A stretch of 11,281 nucleotides of DNA from an uncultured bacterium (GTDB lineage Bacteria > Verrucomicrobiota > Verrucomicrobiia > Opitutales > Intestinicryptomonadaceae). The notes under the pieces are model-generated. The model did no database searches. It was not told the origin of the DNA and worked only from the letters and a program-made list of their open reading frames with translations. The position numbers and the translations under genes were made by a program. Location: positions 1-11,281 of the forward strand of contig CAJMOT010000075.1 of NCBI GenBank assembly GCA_905214995.1. Direction: 5' to 3'. Position 1 is the first letter of the stretch; every line of letters starts with the position of its first letter. Below, one piece after another: positions 1 through 6,879 of the stretch.

Positions 1-782
1 CTCTGCCCGTTGTCGCCCTGCTGCATTCCCACGTACAGGTCGCTGTCGCGGTTGCAGGCGAGGAAAAATTCCTCCAAGAGCTCGAACGCGCCGCCGCGGT
101 CGAGCCCGCCGGATTCGATGTCCGATTTGTAGAACGGGTACAGGTATTGGTCTATCCTGCCGAGCGTGTTGTGGTAGCTGCCCGACGCCCATATCGCGAA
201 GTGGACTGCGCGCAGCAGCTGGAGCGCCTGGCGGAAGGTTTTTGGGGGATCGTTCCTGACGGCGCGCAGGGCGGCGGCCTCTTCGGAGAGCCCGAGCCTT
301 TCGGCCTCGTCCGCGTATCTGCCGATGAGCCTTTGCAGGGCGGCGAGGACCTTTTCGACCGATTCCGCGAAAATCTTTTTCTCCCCGCCGGACGATTCGG
401 CGAGCCTTTCAAATTCCGCCCTCCGCGCCTCCAAGCCCTTTTGCAGAATCCCTTCGTAGTCGGCGGAAATGTTGAACACCTCCCCCTTTTCGTGGACGAA
501 ATGCGCTTTTTTTATCTCCTCCCATTCGGAGGGCGTCACGTAGTCGGGGATGTCTTTTATTGTGCGGGTGAATACGATTTTCTCGCCCGGGAGAAACGCC
601 GGCTTTTCGGCGTCGAGAAAAGCGGAGAGCATATTGCCCGCCCGCTCTTGAAATGGCATTCCCGCCGCCCTGAAATCTTCCGGCAGTTCGGCGATTCCCG
701 CCTCCGCCGCGCTCCGGCGCAGGCCGCGGTGAAGCTTGTCGATTGTAGTGTATTTTTTCAGGTTTTTTATTCTGTCGTTCAT
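1..782 (-). CDS. glycyl radical enzyme (pyruvate formate-lyase family), N-terminal 260 residues, runs off the left edge
   Basis: This reading frame is open from an ATG at 782-780 to base 1, giving 260 codons without a stop, so the 3' end lies outside the window. Glycyl radical enzymes are anaerobic enzymes that use a C-terminal glycyl radical and an active-site cysteine for difficult C-C, C-O or C-N cleavages. Visible family features are an N-terminal LPGEKIVFTRT segment (residues 64-74), HEKGEVFNISADY (97-109), the PPKTFRQALQLL helix (179-190) and GRIDQYLYPFY (208-218). The catalytic Cys and the glycyl loop are beyond the edge, so the substrate cannot be assigned; true pyruvate formate-lyase is not favoured because this N-terminus looks like the uncharacterised PFL-like subgroup. 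The start overlaps the stop of the activase gene (ATGA), which implies translational coupling. No good Shine-Dalgarno sequence is visible. Family call is secure; subfamily is unknown. Confidence 0.87.
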   Translation of the reverse strand, partial: MNDRIKNLKKYTTIDKLHRGLRRSAAEAGIAELPEDFRAAGMPFQERAGNMLSAFLDAEKPAFLPGEKIVFTRTIKDIPDYVTPSEWEEIKKAHFVHEKGEVFNISADYEGILQKGLEARRAEFERLAESSGGEKKIFAESVEKVLAALQRLIGRYADEAERLGLSEEAAALRAVRNDPPKTFRQALQLLRAVHFAIWASGSYHNTLGRIDQYLYPFYKSDIESGGLDRGGAFELLEEFFLACNRDSDLYVGMQQGDNGQ

Positions 783-1534
783 AGGACTATGAAAGGTATG
801 CCGTTTTTTGTGAATTCGTCCCAAATTTCGGGCGTCTTGTTTGCATCAAATCCCGGAAAATAGGTTTTGCCAAGCATATAATACTTGGCTCCGGCGATTT
901 TATTGTACCTCAAAAGCTCCACGCGCCTCAGGTTTTTTGCGCCGCGCAGGATCTCCGAGAGCTTAGACATGTTTTCGCGCGTGTCGTTTACCGAGGGGAT
1001 TAGCGGGACGCGCGCGACGAACTCCGCACCCGAGCGGCAGAGGTATTTCAGGTTTTCGAGAATCCGCGCGTTGCCGACGCCCGTGAATTTTTTGTGGACT
1101 TCCGGATCGCACGACTTGCAGTCTATCAAGATCAGATCCGCGAGCTCCGCCGCCCTTCGGAAGATTTCGGGCGGGGCGTGCGCGCTCGTCTCCAGCGCGA
1201 TGTGGACGCGGCCTTTCAGCAGCTCCATAGTCTCAAACAGAAACTGCGGCTGCGCGAGCGGCTCCCCGCCCGTGAAGGTGACGCCGCCTTCGTTCATTCT
1301 GAATATGCGCTCGTTGCGCAGCAGCCTGCCTGCGAGCTCCCGCGGCGATACCCTCTCCCCGCAGATTTCCTCCGCGCCGTTTTTCTTTTTGAGGATTTGG
1401 GGCGCGAACGCCATGCCCTCGGGGTTGTGGCACCACCGGCAGCGCAGAGGGCAGCCTTTTAGAAAGACCGTCGTCCTGATTCCCGGGCCGTCGTTTACGG
1501 CGAACTCCTCTACGCTGAATATGGTGCCGTCCAT
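779..1534 (-). CDS. glycyl radical enzyme activating enzyme (radical SAM)
   Basis: This 251-residue protein should install the glycyl radical on the enzyme encoded directly downstream, using S-adenosylmethionine and a [4Fe-4S] cluster. The radical SAM signature CPLRCRWC is at residues 28-35 (Cys28, Cys32, Cys35), preceded by the family-typical NDGPGIRTTVFLKG and followed by HNPEG. A GGVTFTGGEP SAM-binding motif is at residues 83-92. Only one other cysteine (Cys58) lies in the region where longer activases carry an eight-cysteine ferredoxin insert, so this is the short type, similar in size to PflA (about 246 residues). The start at 1534 lies 3 nt after the galM stop, and the TGA stop overlaps the ATG of the glycyl radical enzyme by 4 nt, so all three are very probably co-transcribed. 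Pairing with its neighbour is inferred from adjacency. Confidence 0.93.
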   Translation of the reverse strand: MDGTIFSVEEFAVNDGPGIRTTVFLKGCPLRCRWCHNPEGMAFAPQILKKKNGAEEICGERVSPRELAGRLLRNERIFRMNEGGVTFTGGEPLAQPQFLFETMELLKGRVHIALETSAHAPPEIFRRAAELADLILIDCKSCDPEVHKKFTGVGNARILENLKYLCRSGAEFVARVPLIPSVNDTRENMSKLSEILRGAKNLRRVELLRYNKIAGAKYYMLGKTYFPGFDANKTPEIWDEFTKNGIPFIVL

Positions 1535-1537
1535 CGC

Positions 1538-2608
1538 TCACTTCGCCGAGAAGTTGTACGAGCAGACGTGGCAGTATTTTTCGCCCGCGCGCAGGAGCGT
1601 TGACGGGAAGTTCGGGCGGTTGGGGCTGTCTGGGAAATGCTGCGTTTCCAGAGCGAACGCCCCCCTGAAAGAGTACGGCTTGCCGCTCTTGCCGATTTCC
1701 CCGTTGAGGAAGTTTCCGCCGTAGAACTGCATACCGGGCTCCGTCGTGTAGACTTCAAGCTCCCTGCCGCTTTCGGGCTCGAATACGCGCGCGGCCAATT
1801 CGAGCGCCTCGGGAAATTTGCGGTTGACGACCCAGTTGTGGTCGTACCCGCGCCCGAGCTTCAGCTGTTCGTCGTCGTCGCCGAGGCGCTCGCCTATCGC
1901 GTGCGGCTCGCGAAAGTCGAATGGGGTTCCCTCCACGCCGGCGATTTCGCCCGTGGGGATCAGGGTTTCGTCCACGGGGGTATACTTGTCGGCGTTTATC
2001 TGCATGATGTGCGAATTTACGTCGCCGTCGCCCTCGCCGCGCAAGTTGAAGAATGAGTGGTGGGTAAGATTTACGACGGTGTCGGCGTCGGACTGGGCGA
2101 CGTGCTCGACCTCAAATCGGTTGTCGGAGGTCAGGCGGTATGTCATGCGCACTTTGAGCTCCGCGGGGAACCCTTCGTCGCCGTCCGGCGACACGAGCCC
2201 GAGTTTGAGCATGTCGGGAGCCGCTTCAAGTACGTCCCACACTTTCATGTCGAATCCCGCCGCGCCGCCGTGCAGGCAGTTTTTGCCGTCGTTTTGCGGC
2301 AGTTTGAATTCCCTGCCGCCGAGCGAAAAGCGGGCGTTCGCTATCCTGTTGCCGAAGCGGCCGATGGTCGCGCCGAAAAACCTTTCGCCCGTGAAGTTGA
2401 CGTATTTGCCGAGTGTCGCGTGCCCGAGGACGACGTCGGCGAAATCTCCGTTTCTGTCGGGCGCGAAGAGCTCCACCACGCGCGCGCCGAAGTTCGTCAC
2501 GGACATTTCCATGCCGTTTTCGTTTTGGAGGATGAAAAGCCCCGTTTTTTTGGAGCCGATTTCTGATTCGAAAGCGGCGGGATCGACTTTTGAAAAACGC
2601 TTTTTCAT
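1538..2608 (-). CDS. galM: aldose 1-epimerase (mutarotase)
   Basis: This 356-residue cytoplasmic enzyme interconverts the alpha and beta anomers of aldoses such as galactose and glucose; no signal peptide is visible. Family motifs in order are GRFGNRIANARF (83-94), NCLHGG (110-115), the catalytic-histidine region LTHHSFFNL (181-189), GYDHNWV (254-260), TTEPGMQFYGGNF (288-300, Glu290 the likely catalytic base) and ALETQHFPDSPNRPNFPS (319-336). Length matches the family (about 340-380). The frame stays open upstream to 2788, but the extra 60 residues lie over the PPIase gene and the candidate terminator and do not resemble GalM; the ATG at 2608 gives a normal N-terminus. A GGAGG lies 17 nt upstream, too far to act well as a ribosome binding site. 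The gene leads the galM-activase-glycyl radical enzyme cluster, suggesting sugar catabolism. Confidence 0.93.
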   Translation of the reverse strand: MKKRFSKVDPAAFESEIGSKKTGLFILQNENGMEMSVTNFGARVVELFAPDRNGDFADVVLGHATLGKYVNFTGERFFGATIGRFGNRIANARFSLGGREFKLPQNDGKNCLHGGAAGFDMKVWDVLEAAPDMLKLGLVSPDGDEGFPAELKVRMTYRLTSDNRFEVEHVAQSDADTVVNLTHHSFFNLRGEGDGDVNSHIMQINADKYTPVDETLIPTGEIAGVEGTPFDFREPHAIGERLGDDDEQLKLGRGYDHNWVVNRKFPEALELAARVFEPESGRELEVYTTEPGMQFYGGNFLNGEIGKSGKPYSFRGAFALETQHFPDSPNRPNFPSTLLRAGEKYCHVCSYNFSAK

Positions 2609-2644
2609 AGAATGCAATTTAAATCCCTCCGCGCGCGTCAGTCG

Positions 2645-2676
2645 AGAAAAAACAAAATTCCAGCGGCAGCCGCCGG
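2645..2676 (-). terminator. candidate intrinsic terminator after the PPIase gene
   Basis: On the minus strand a GC-rich inverted repeat (CCGGCGGC/GCCGCTGG, 2676-2660; about 6 bp of stem with a 5-nt loop, one G-U pair) is followed by the T-rich stretch AATTTTGTTTTTTC (2659-2646). It starts about 20 nt after the PPIase stop and ends about 40 nt before galM, so it could separate mfd-PPIase from galM-activase-GRE. The stem is short and the T-tract is interrupted. No convincing promoter for galM is visible downstream, so some read-through is plausible. Confidence 0.45.
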
Positions 2677-2697
2677 CGTCGGTTCGGGAACCGCGCG

Positions 2698-3693
2698 CTA
2701 TTTGTAGTATTTCACGAAGGCCTTTTTGCGCAGCCCTTCGACCCACTTGTTGTACGTCTCGCGCCCGTTTTGCTCGGCGATGGTCCATTCGATCTGCTCG
2801 CGCACGTCGTCGATGGGGCTTATGCCGTCGGGCTTTTTTTCCTCGACTTTCAATATGAATATCATGTCGCCGATTTCAACGGGCTCGGTGATTTTGCCCG
2901 CTTCTATCGAAAACGCCTGCCTGTCGAGGAGCGGGTTGAGCTCGCCTTTTTTGTACCATCCCCATTCGCCTCCCTTTGCGGAGCTGTCGTCCTTGCTGTA
3001 CTTGCGCGCGAGCTCCGAAAACTTTTCGCCGGCGTTGTATTTTGCGACTATCTCTTTTGCGAGCTTCCTGTTTTCCTCCAACGTTGCGGTCCTGCCCGTT
3101 TTGAGGGTGATGAGGCTGATTTTCGCGCTCGCGGGGGTGTACCACTTGGACTTGTTGGCCTCGTAATAGTCCTTTATCTTTTTGGGGCTGATCTCCGCGA
3201 CGGTCTGGCGCTTGTTGCTCTGCATGTACCCGACTATCAGATCCTTTTCCTGGTCTTGCCTGAACTGCTTTATCGTCTTTCCCTGCGCCTGCACGAATTT
3301 TATGAATTCCGCGCGGTCGCCGTTGAACTCTTTCTTTATATAGTCTTCAAAATGCGAGTCGAGGAAGCTCTGGGGGATTGTCATGCCCTTGTCGCGGAAC
3401 TCCTTTACGATGAGCTCGCGGTCAACCATGTTTTGGACGATTTCCCTGATGTAGTCGCCGACCCTCTTGTTGAACTCGAATTCCGAAAGCGACTTCTGGC
3501 GTATCTGGGGAATGAACGGCGCGACTTCCCTCATAACTTCGTCGCGCGTTATGACGCGGTCCTCGACGACGGCGAGTATGCCGTTGGAGCCCGTTTCCTG
3601 CGATCCCGCGTTGCCGAGCAGCCCCTGCGCGCACGCCGCCGACGCGAGCGCCGCCGACAAAACGGCGGCGGCGATTTTAAATGCCGTTTTCAT
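2698..3693 (-). CDS. secreted parvulin-type peptidylprolyl isomerase, SurA-like chaperone
   Basis: This 331-residue protein is predicted to act in the periplasm as a chaperone and prolyl cis-trans isomerase for exported and outer-membrane proteins. Residues 1-22 form a signal peptide with an ACA/Q cleavage site. Residues about 39-160 resemble the SurA N-terminal chaperone domain. Residues about 186-285 form one parvulin (rotamase) domain with the hallmark FSELARKYSKDDSSAKGG (225-242) followed by EWGW, and a C-terminal helix that would pack on the chaperone core completes it. E. coli SurA has two parvulin domains; this protein has one. Its ATG overlaps the mfd TGA (ATGA, 3693-3690), indicating termination-reinitiation coupling. 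A SurA-like protein implies a Gram-negative envelope, at odds with the LPXTG protein elsewhere in the window. The family call is secure; the name surA itself is not. Confidence 0.9.
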   Translation of the reverse strand: MKTAFKIAAAVLSAALASAACAQGLLGNAGSQETGSNGILAVVEDRVITRDEVMREVAPFIPQIRQKSLSEFEFNKRVGDYIREIVQNMVDRELIVKEFRDKGMTIPQSFLDSHFEDYIKKEFNGDRAEFIKFVQAQGKTIKQFRQDQEKDLIVGYMQSNKRQTVAEISPKKIKDYYEANKSKWYTPASAKISLITLKTGRTATLEENRKLAKEIVAKYNAGEKFSELARKYSKDDSSAKGGEWGWYKKGELNPLLDRQAFSIEAGKITEPVEIGDMIFILKVEEKKPDGISPIDDVREQIEWTIAEQNGRETYNKWVEGLRKKAFVKYYK

Positions 3694-6600
3694 TTTTTTC
3701 TTATGCTTGGAAGTGCGTATTTCAAAAATTTTTCAATCTCCTGAAGTTTGGCGACGGCCCGGCGTTTCGTCAAGATGGGAAAATGCCCGCCGATTCTGGC
3801 GTATTCTCCGCCGTTGGGGGCGGGCAGCAGGACTTTTAGCCGCTCCCCCTGCGCCTCCACGCCGAGCGCGCCCGCAGCCTCCGCCAGAACCCTTATGCGC
3901 TCGACGTAGAAGCAGAATTTCACGGGGTCGGGAAGGGCGCCGAAGCGGTCTTTCGCTTCCGCGAGCAGCGCGTCGAGCTCCCTTTCGGAGGACGCCATCG
4001 AGAGCCTGCGGTACAGGTCGATTCTAAGCTGGGTCTGGGGAATGTAGCTTTCGGGAATGTAGGCGCGGACTTTCTCCGGATTCCCGTCTGAAATTTCCCT
4101 CATGCGGATTTCCTGAAAGTAGTTTTCAGCCTGCGAGGCGTCCACAGCCGCTTTTTCGCCCTCGCCGAGGTGCACGAAGTCGAGGTTCACGCGCGCGCGG
4201 AGGACGTTGGAGGTCTTCTCTCCGCGCAGCAGGGATATGCTGCGCTTTAACAGCGCGCAGTAAAGGTCGAATCCAACCCCCGCGATGTGACCGCTCTGCT
4301 TGGCCCCGAGCAGGTTTCCGCAGCCGCGCAGCTGGAGGTCGCGCGTGGCGATTCTGAATCCCGCCCCGGGCTTGTTGTACTGGCGTATGGCTCCGAGCCT
4401 CTTGCGCGCGCTCTCAACGAGCCCCGCGTGGCGGTGCAGCAGCAGCCACGCGTAGGAGCGGCGCGTAAACCGCCCCACGCGCCCGCGCAGCTGGTAGAGC
4501 TGGGCGAGCCCGAACTTGTCCGCGCCCTCTATTATTATGGTGTTGCAGTTGGGAATGTCCAATCCCGACTCTATGATGGTCGTGCAGACGAGCATGTCGT
4601 ATTTGCCGCCGATGAAGTCCGCCATCAGCTTCTCGAGAGCCTGCTCCGACATCCGGCCGTGGCCGACGCCGATTCGCAGGTTCGGGAACATTTTGCGCAG
4701 CCCTTCGGCGGTTTCGGCAATCGTCTTGACGCGGTTGTGGAGGTAGAAAACCTGCCCCCCGCGCGCGACCTCGCGCTCCACCGCGCTCCTCACGGTCTCG
4801 GGGGAGTATTCCCGCACGAAAGTCTCCACCGGAAACCTGTCTTTGGGGGGCGTTTCCATAAGGCTCATGGAGCGCGCGCCCATCATCGCGAAGTAGAGCG
4901 TGCGGGGTATGGGGGTCGCGCTCATCGAGAGCACGTCGAGGCCGGCGCGCAGCTTTTTTATCTTTTCCTTGTGGCGGACGCCGAAGCGGTGTTCCTCGTC
5001 TATCACGAGCAGCCCCAAATCTTTGAAAGCCACAGAGTCCGAAAGCATGGCGTGCGTGCCTATGAGCACGTCGATTTTGCCCGCGGCAAGATGCGCCTTT
5101 ATCTTGTCGGCCTCAGACTTGGAACGGAAGCGCGAGAGCATTTCGACGACTATCGGGTATCCCCCGAACCTCCGGCGGAAATTCATAAAGTGCTGCTGGC
5201 ACAGAACCGTCGTGGGGCAGAGGACAGCCGCCTGCTTGCCGCTCATGGCGCACTTGAAAACCGCCCTCATCGCGATTTCCGTCTTGCCGAAGCCCACGTC
5301 CGCGCACAGCAGCCTGTCCATAGGCTTTTCCGACTCCATGTCCGCCTTTACCTCCGCGGCGGCGCGCAGCTGGTCGGGGGTTTCGGCGTATTCGAAGGAG
5401 TCCTCAAAGTCCCTCTGCCATTCGTCGTCCTCCGGAAAGGCGAACCCCTTTGCGATTTCGCGCCGCGACTGCATTTCCAGCAGCTCGGCGGCGTAGTCGA
5501 GCGCGGCGAGCTCGGCGGCGGTCTTGACTTTCGTCCACGACTTCGAGTCGAGCCGCGAAAGCTTGGGGTGGCGCTTGTCGAGGCCTATGTAGCGGCTGAG
5601 CAGGTGCGACTTGTGCAGCGGCAGATACAGCATCGCCCCGTCCTCGAATTCGAGCTTTATGGCCTCTTCGCTCCCGCCGTCGGTCTCGAGCTTCGCCACC
5701 CCGTGGTAGCGGCATATTCCGTGGCCGAGGTGCACGACGTAGTCGCCTTCGCACAATTCGGAGAAGTCGAGCAGCTGGTCGACCTGCGCCCTGCGCGAAA
5801 GCATTCTGCGGCGCGGCTCGAGGCGCGTTTTCTGCCGCCTGCCGAAGAGCTCCCGCGCGCTGACAAACGCCGCGCCCGCTGCGCCTTTGGAGAGGATTTT
5901 CCAGTCGGGGCGCAGTTCTCCGAAGTCGCGCACTACAAACCCCTCGCCGAATCCGGACGGAACAAACGCGCCCTTGAACTTTTTTCCGGCGGCCTCGAAA
6001 ATCCCCTCCGCGAGCCGCTCGTCGCCGCTCCCGTCGGAGGCTATGAACACGTCGACGCCCTCTTCCGCCCACTCCGCGAGCTTCTCCGCGAACTTTATCC
6101 TGCTGCGCGTTTCGGACTCAAACCTGTCCCCGCCGATCTCCCCGTCGGCGTCTATGGCGGAGATTCCGGCGAGCCCGTCCGCGCGGAAAATCTTTTTTTC
6201 CGCGCCCTCGAACGATTCCGCCGGAGTTTCGAGCGACGATACCGCGAAAAATCCGTCTCCCGCGCGGGCGAAAACCTCCCCGAATCCGCGGTGGCGGATC
6301 TTTCCGTCCTCCGGTTCGAGAAACAGGTCGGGCGAGCGCGCCGCGATCGCGGATGGCTCGAAAAATATCCAGTCCGCCCGTCCTTTCCCGAGGTAGTCGA
6401 GCGCGTTCCACGCCCCGCCGTCCGCGCCGAATGTCTCGGGGATCGGGTCTATAGCGGCGGAAAAAATTTTCGCGTCCGCAAGCTGCGCAGGCGCGTCATC
6501 AAGCTGGGCCTTGGCGTCGTCGAGCTCCATTTTCGCGTCGCGCAGCTCCTTTCTGCCCGCGTCGAGCTCGGCCTCGCCCGCGTAATACTCGTCCCAGCCC

Positions 6601-6725
6601 TCGTCCAGCTCACGCTTGCTCGCGGCAAGGCTGCTCGCGCTGATGCTGTTTAACTGTGCGATGCTCTCCTCGTCCGGAAGCTGCGCAGCGATGGCGTCGC
6701 GCTGCTGCTCTGTCCATTTCGGCAT
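3690..6725 (-). CDS. mfd: transcription-repair coupling factor Mfd, 5' end missing and replaced by a foreign leader
   Basis: Mfd displaces RNA polymerase stalled at DNA lesions and recruits UvrA. Residue numbers count from the ATG at 6725 (1,011 codons). Genuine Mfd sequence begins at about residue 86-95 inside the UvrB-like module. It continues through the CarD-like RNA polymerase interaction domain (EGDYVVHLGHGICRYHG, about 326-342), RecG-like helicase motifs (Walker A GFGKTE 478-483, DEEHRFG 576-582, SATPIPRTL 602-610), IIESGLDIP, LYQLRGRVGR and a C-terminal TRCF domain. E. coli Mfd has about 1,148 residues; roughly the first 200 of the UvrB/UvrA-binding region are absent. In their place are about 14 residues resembling an AddA start and about 70 of charged coiled coil. 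The start at 6725 has a strong ribosome binding site, but it belongs to the foreign leader. If real, the protein would lack part of its UvrA-binding module; an assembly chimera is likelier. It overlaps the PPIase gene by ATGA. Confidence 0.9.
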   Translation of the reverse strand: MPKWTEQQRDAIAAQLPDEESIAQLNSISASSLAASKRELDEGWDEYYAGEAELDAGRKELRDAKMELDDAKAQLDDAPAQLADAKIFSAAIDPIPETFGADGGAWNALDYLGKGRADWIFFEPSAIAARSPDLFLEPEDGKIRHRGFGEVFARAGDGFFAVSSLETPAESFEGAEKKIFRADGLAGISAIDADGEIGGDRFESETRSRIKFAEKLAEWAEEGVDVFIASDGSGDERLAEGIFEAAGKKFKGAFVPSGFGEGFVVRDFGELRPDWKILSKGAAGAAFVSARELFGRRQKTRLEPRRRMLSRRAQVDQLLDFSELCEGDYVVHLGHGICRYHGVAKLETDGGSEEAIKLEFEDGAMLYLPLHKSHLLSRYIGLDKRHPKLSRLDSKSWTKVKTAAELAALDYAAELLEMQSRREIAKGFAFPEDDEWQRDFEDSFEYAETPDQLRAAAEVKADMESEKPMDRLLCADVGFGKTEIAMRAVFKCAMSGKQAAVLCPTTVLCQQHFMNFRRRFGGYPIVVEMLSRFRSKSEADKIKAHLAAGKIDVLIGTHAMLSDSVAFKDLGLLVIDEEHRFGVRHKEKIKKLRAGLDVLSMSATPIPRTLYFAMMGARSMSLMETPPKDRFPVETFVREYSPETVRSAVEREVARGGQVFYLHNRVKTIAETAEGLRKMFPNLRIGVGHGRMSEQALEKLMADFIGGKYDMLVCTTIIESGLDIPNCNTIIIEGADKFGLAQLYQLRGRVGRFTRRSYAWLLLHRHAGLVESARKRLGAIRQYNKPGAGFRIATRDLQLRGCGNLLGAKQSGHIAGVGFDLYCALLKRSISLLRGEKTSNVLRARVNLDFVHLGEGEKAAVDASQAENYFQEIRMREISDGNPEKVRAYIPESYIPQTQLRIDLYRRLSMASSERELDALLAEAKDRFGALPDPVKFCFYVERIRVLAEAAGALGVEAQGERLKVLLPAPNGGEYARIGGHFPILTKRRAVAKLQEIEKFLKYALPSIRKK
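6473..6490. repeat. copy 1 of an 18-bp imperfect direct repeat at the chimeric joins
   Basis: This partner of the copy at 6671-6688 differs at one base. It lies where coiled-coil sequence gives way to recognisable Mfd sequence. Confidence 0.6.
6671..6688. repeat. copy 2 of an 18-bp imperfect direct repeat at the chimeric joins
   Basis: CGTCCGGAAGCTGCGCAG here matches CGTCCGCAAGCTGCGCAG at 6473-6490 at 17 of 18 positions. The copies are 198 bp apart (66 codons, same frame) and mark both edges of the coiled-coil piece. Such short homologies are typical of template switching or assembly-graph joins, but chance codon similarity (AQLPD versus AQLAD) is possible. Confidence 0.6.
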
Positions 6726-6733
6726 GGTGATTT

Positions 6734-6775
6734 CCTCCCCCGGCATTCAAAATATAGCTCATTGCCATTATAACA
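6734..6775 (-). promoter_or_regulatory. extended -10 promoter and strong ribosome binding site for the ORF starting at 6725
   Basis: On the minus strand TGTTATAAT (6775-6767) is a perfect -10 box with the TGn extension; no matching -35 box is seen at 16-18 nt. The predicted transcript would start near 6760. GGAGG (6738-6734) lies 8 nt upstream of the ATG at 6725-6723 and selects it over the in-frame ATG at 6746, which immediately precedes the G-rich Shine-Dalgarno stretch. Both signals are Bacillota-like and unlike the SD-poor genes to the left, supporting a non-Mfd origin for this 5' end. Confidence 0.65.
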
Positions 6776-6811
6776 CAAAAGGCCACCTGCGCCCTCATCG
6801 TTTTTTACGCA

Positions 6812-6844
6812 CGAAAAAGGCCGCCTCTCTCAAGAGGGGCGGCC
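6812..6844 (-). terminator. intrinsic terminator of the serine hydrolase gene
   Basis: An 11-bp stem (GGCCGCC/GGCGGCC extended by four inner pairs, one of them G-U; 6819-6844) with a 4-nt loop is followed on the minus strand by TTTTT (6818-6814). It begins 36 nt after the serine hydrolase stop. It shares its core with the terminator at 8691-8718. Confidence 0.88.
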
Positions 6845-6879
6845 TCGTTTAGCGCCTTGGCTCAACATCCATTATGCGC

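Larger units (their letters stand above)
6473..6725 (-). other. mosaic leader fused to mfd: AddA-like start plus permease-type coiled coil
   Basis: Codons from 6725 to about 6683 (MPKWTEQQRDAIAA) resemble the first residues of AddA/UvrD-type helicase-nucleases, but the expected continuation with a GSGKT loop is absent. From about 6680 to 6480 the frame encodes a heptad-rich Glu/Asp/Lys/Ala/Leu stretch (KRELDEGWDEYYAGEAELD, then ELRDAKMELDDAKAQLDDA) of the kind found in the extracellular loops of Bacillota FtsX-like ABC-transporter permeases. Neither piece belongs to Mfd. The reading frame stays open through both joins. This looks like two partial genes of other origin stitched to a truncated mfd. 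The AddA match is short and uncertain; the coiled-coil character is plain. Confidence 0.7.

Noticed and set aside
147..863. Open frame of 238 codons on the plus strand near the left edge
   Set aside because: It lies opposite the glycyl radical enzyme and the end of the activase, both recognisable by conserved motifs on the minus strand.
2609..2788. Upstream extension of the galM frame by 60 residues
   Set aside because: It overlaps the end of the PPIase gene and the candidate terminator and is not GalM-like; the ATG at 2608 gives a normal-length enzyme.
2770..3744. Open frame of 324 codons on the plus strand, opposite the PPIase gene
   Set aside because: It is antisense to a complete parvulin/SurA-like protein and lacks a ribosome binding site and any family resemblance.
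4287..6653. Open frame of 788 codons on the plus strand, opposite mfd
   Set aside because: It is antisense to well-conserved Mfd domains, has no recognisable motif and a composition typical of the reverse of GC-rich coding DNA.
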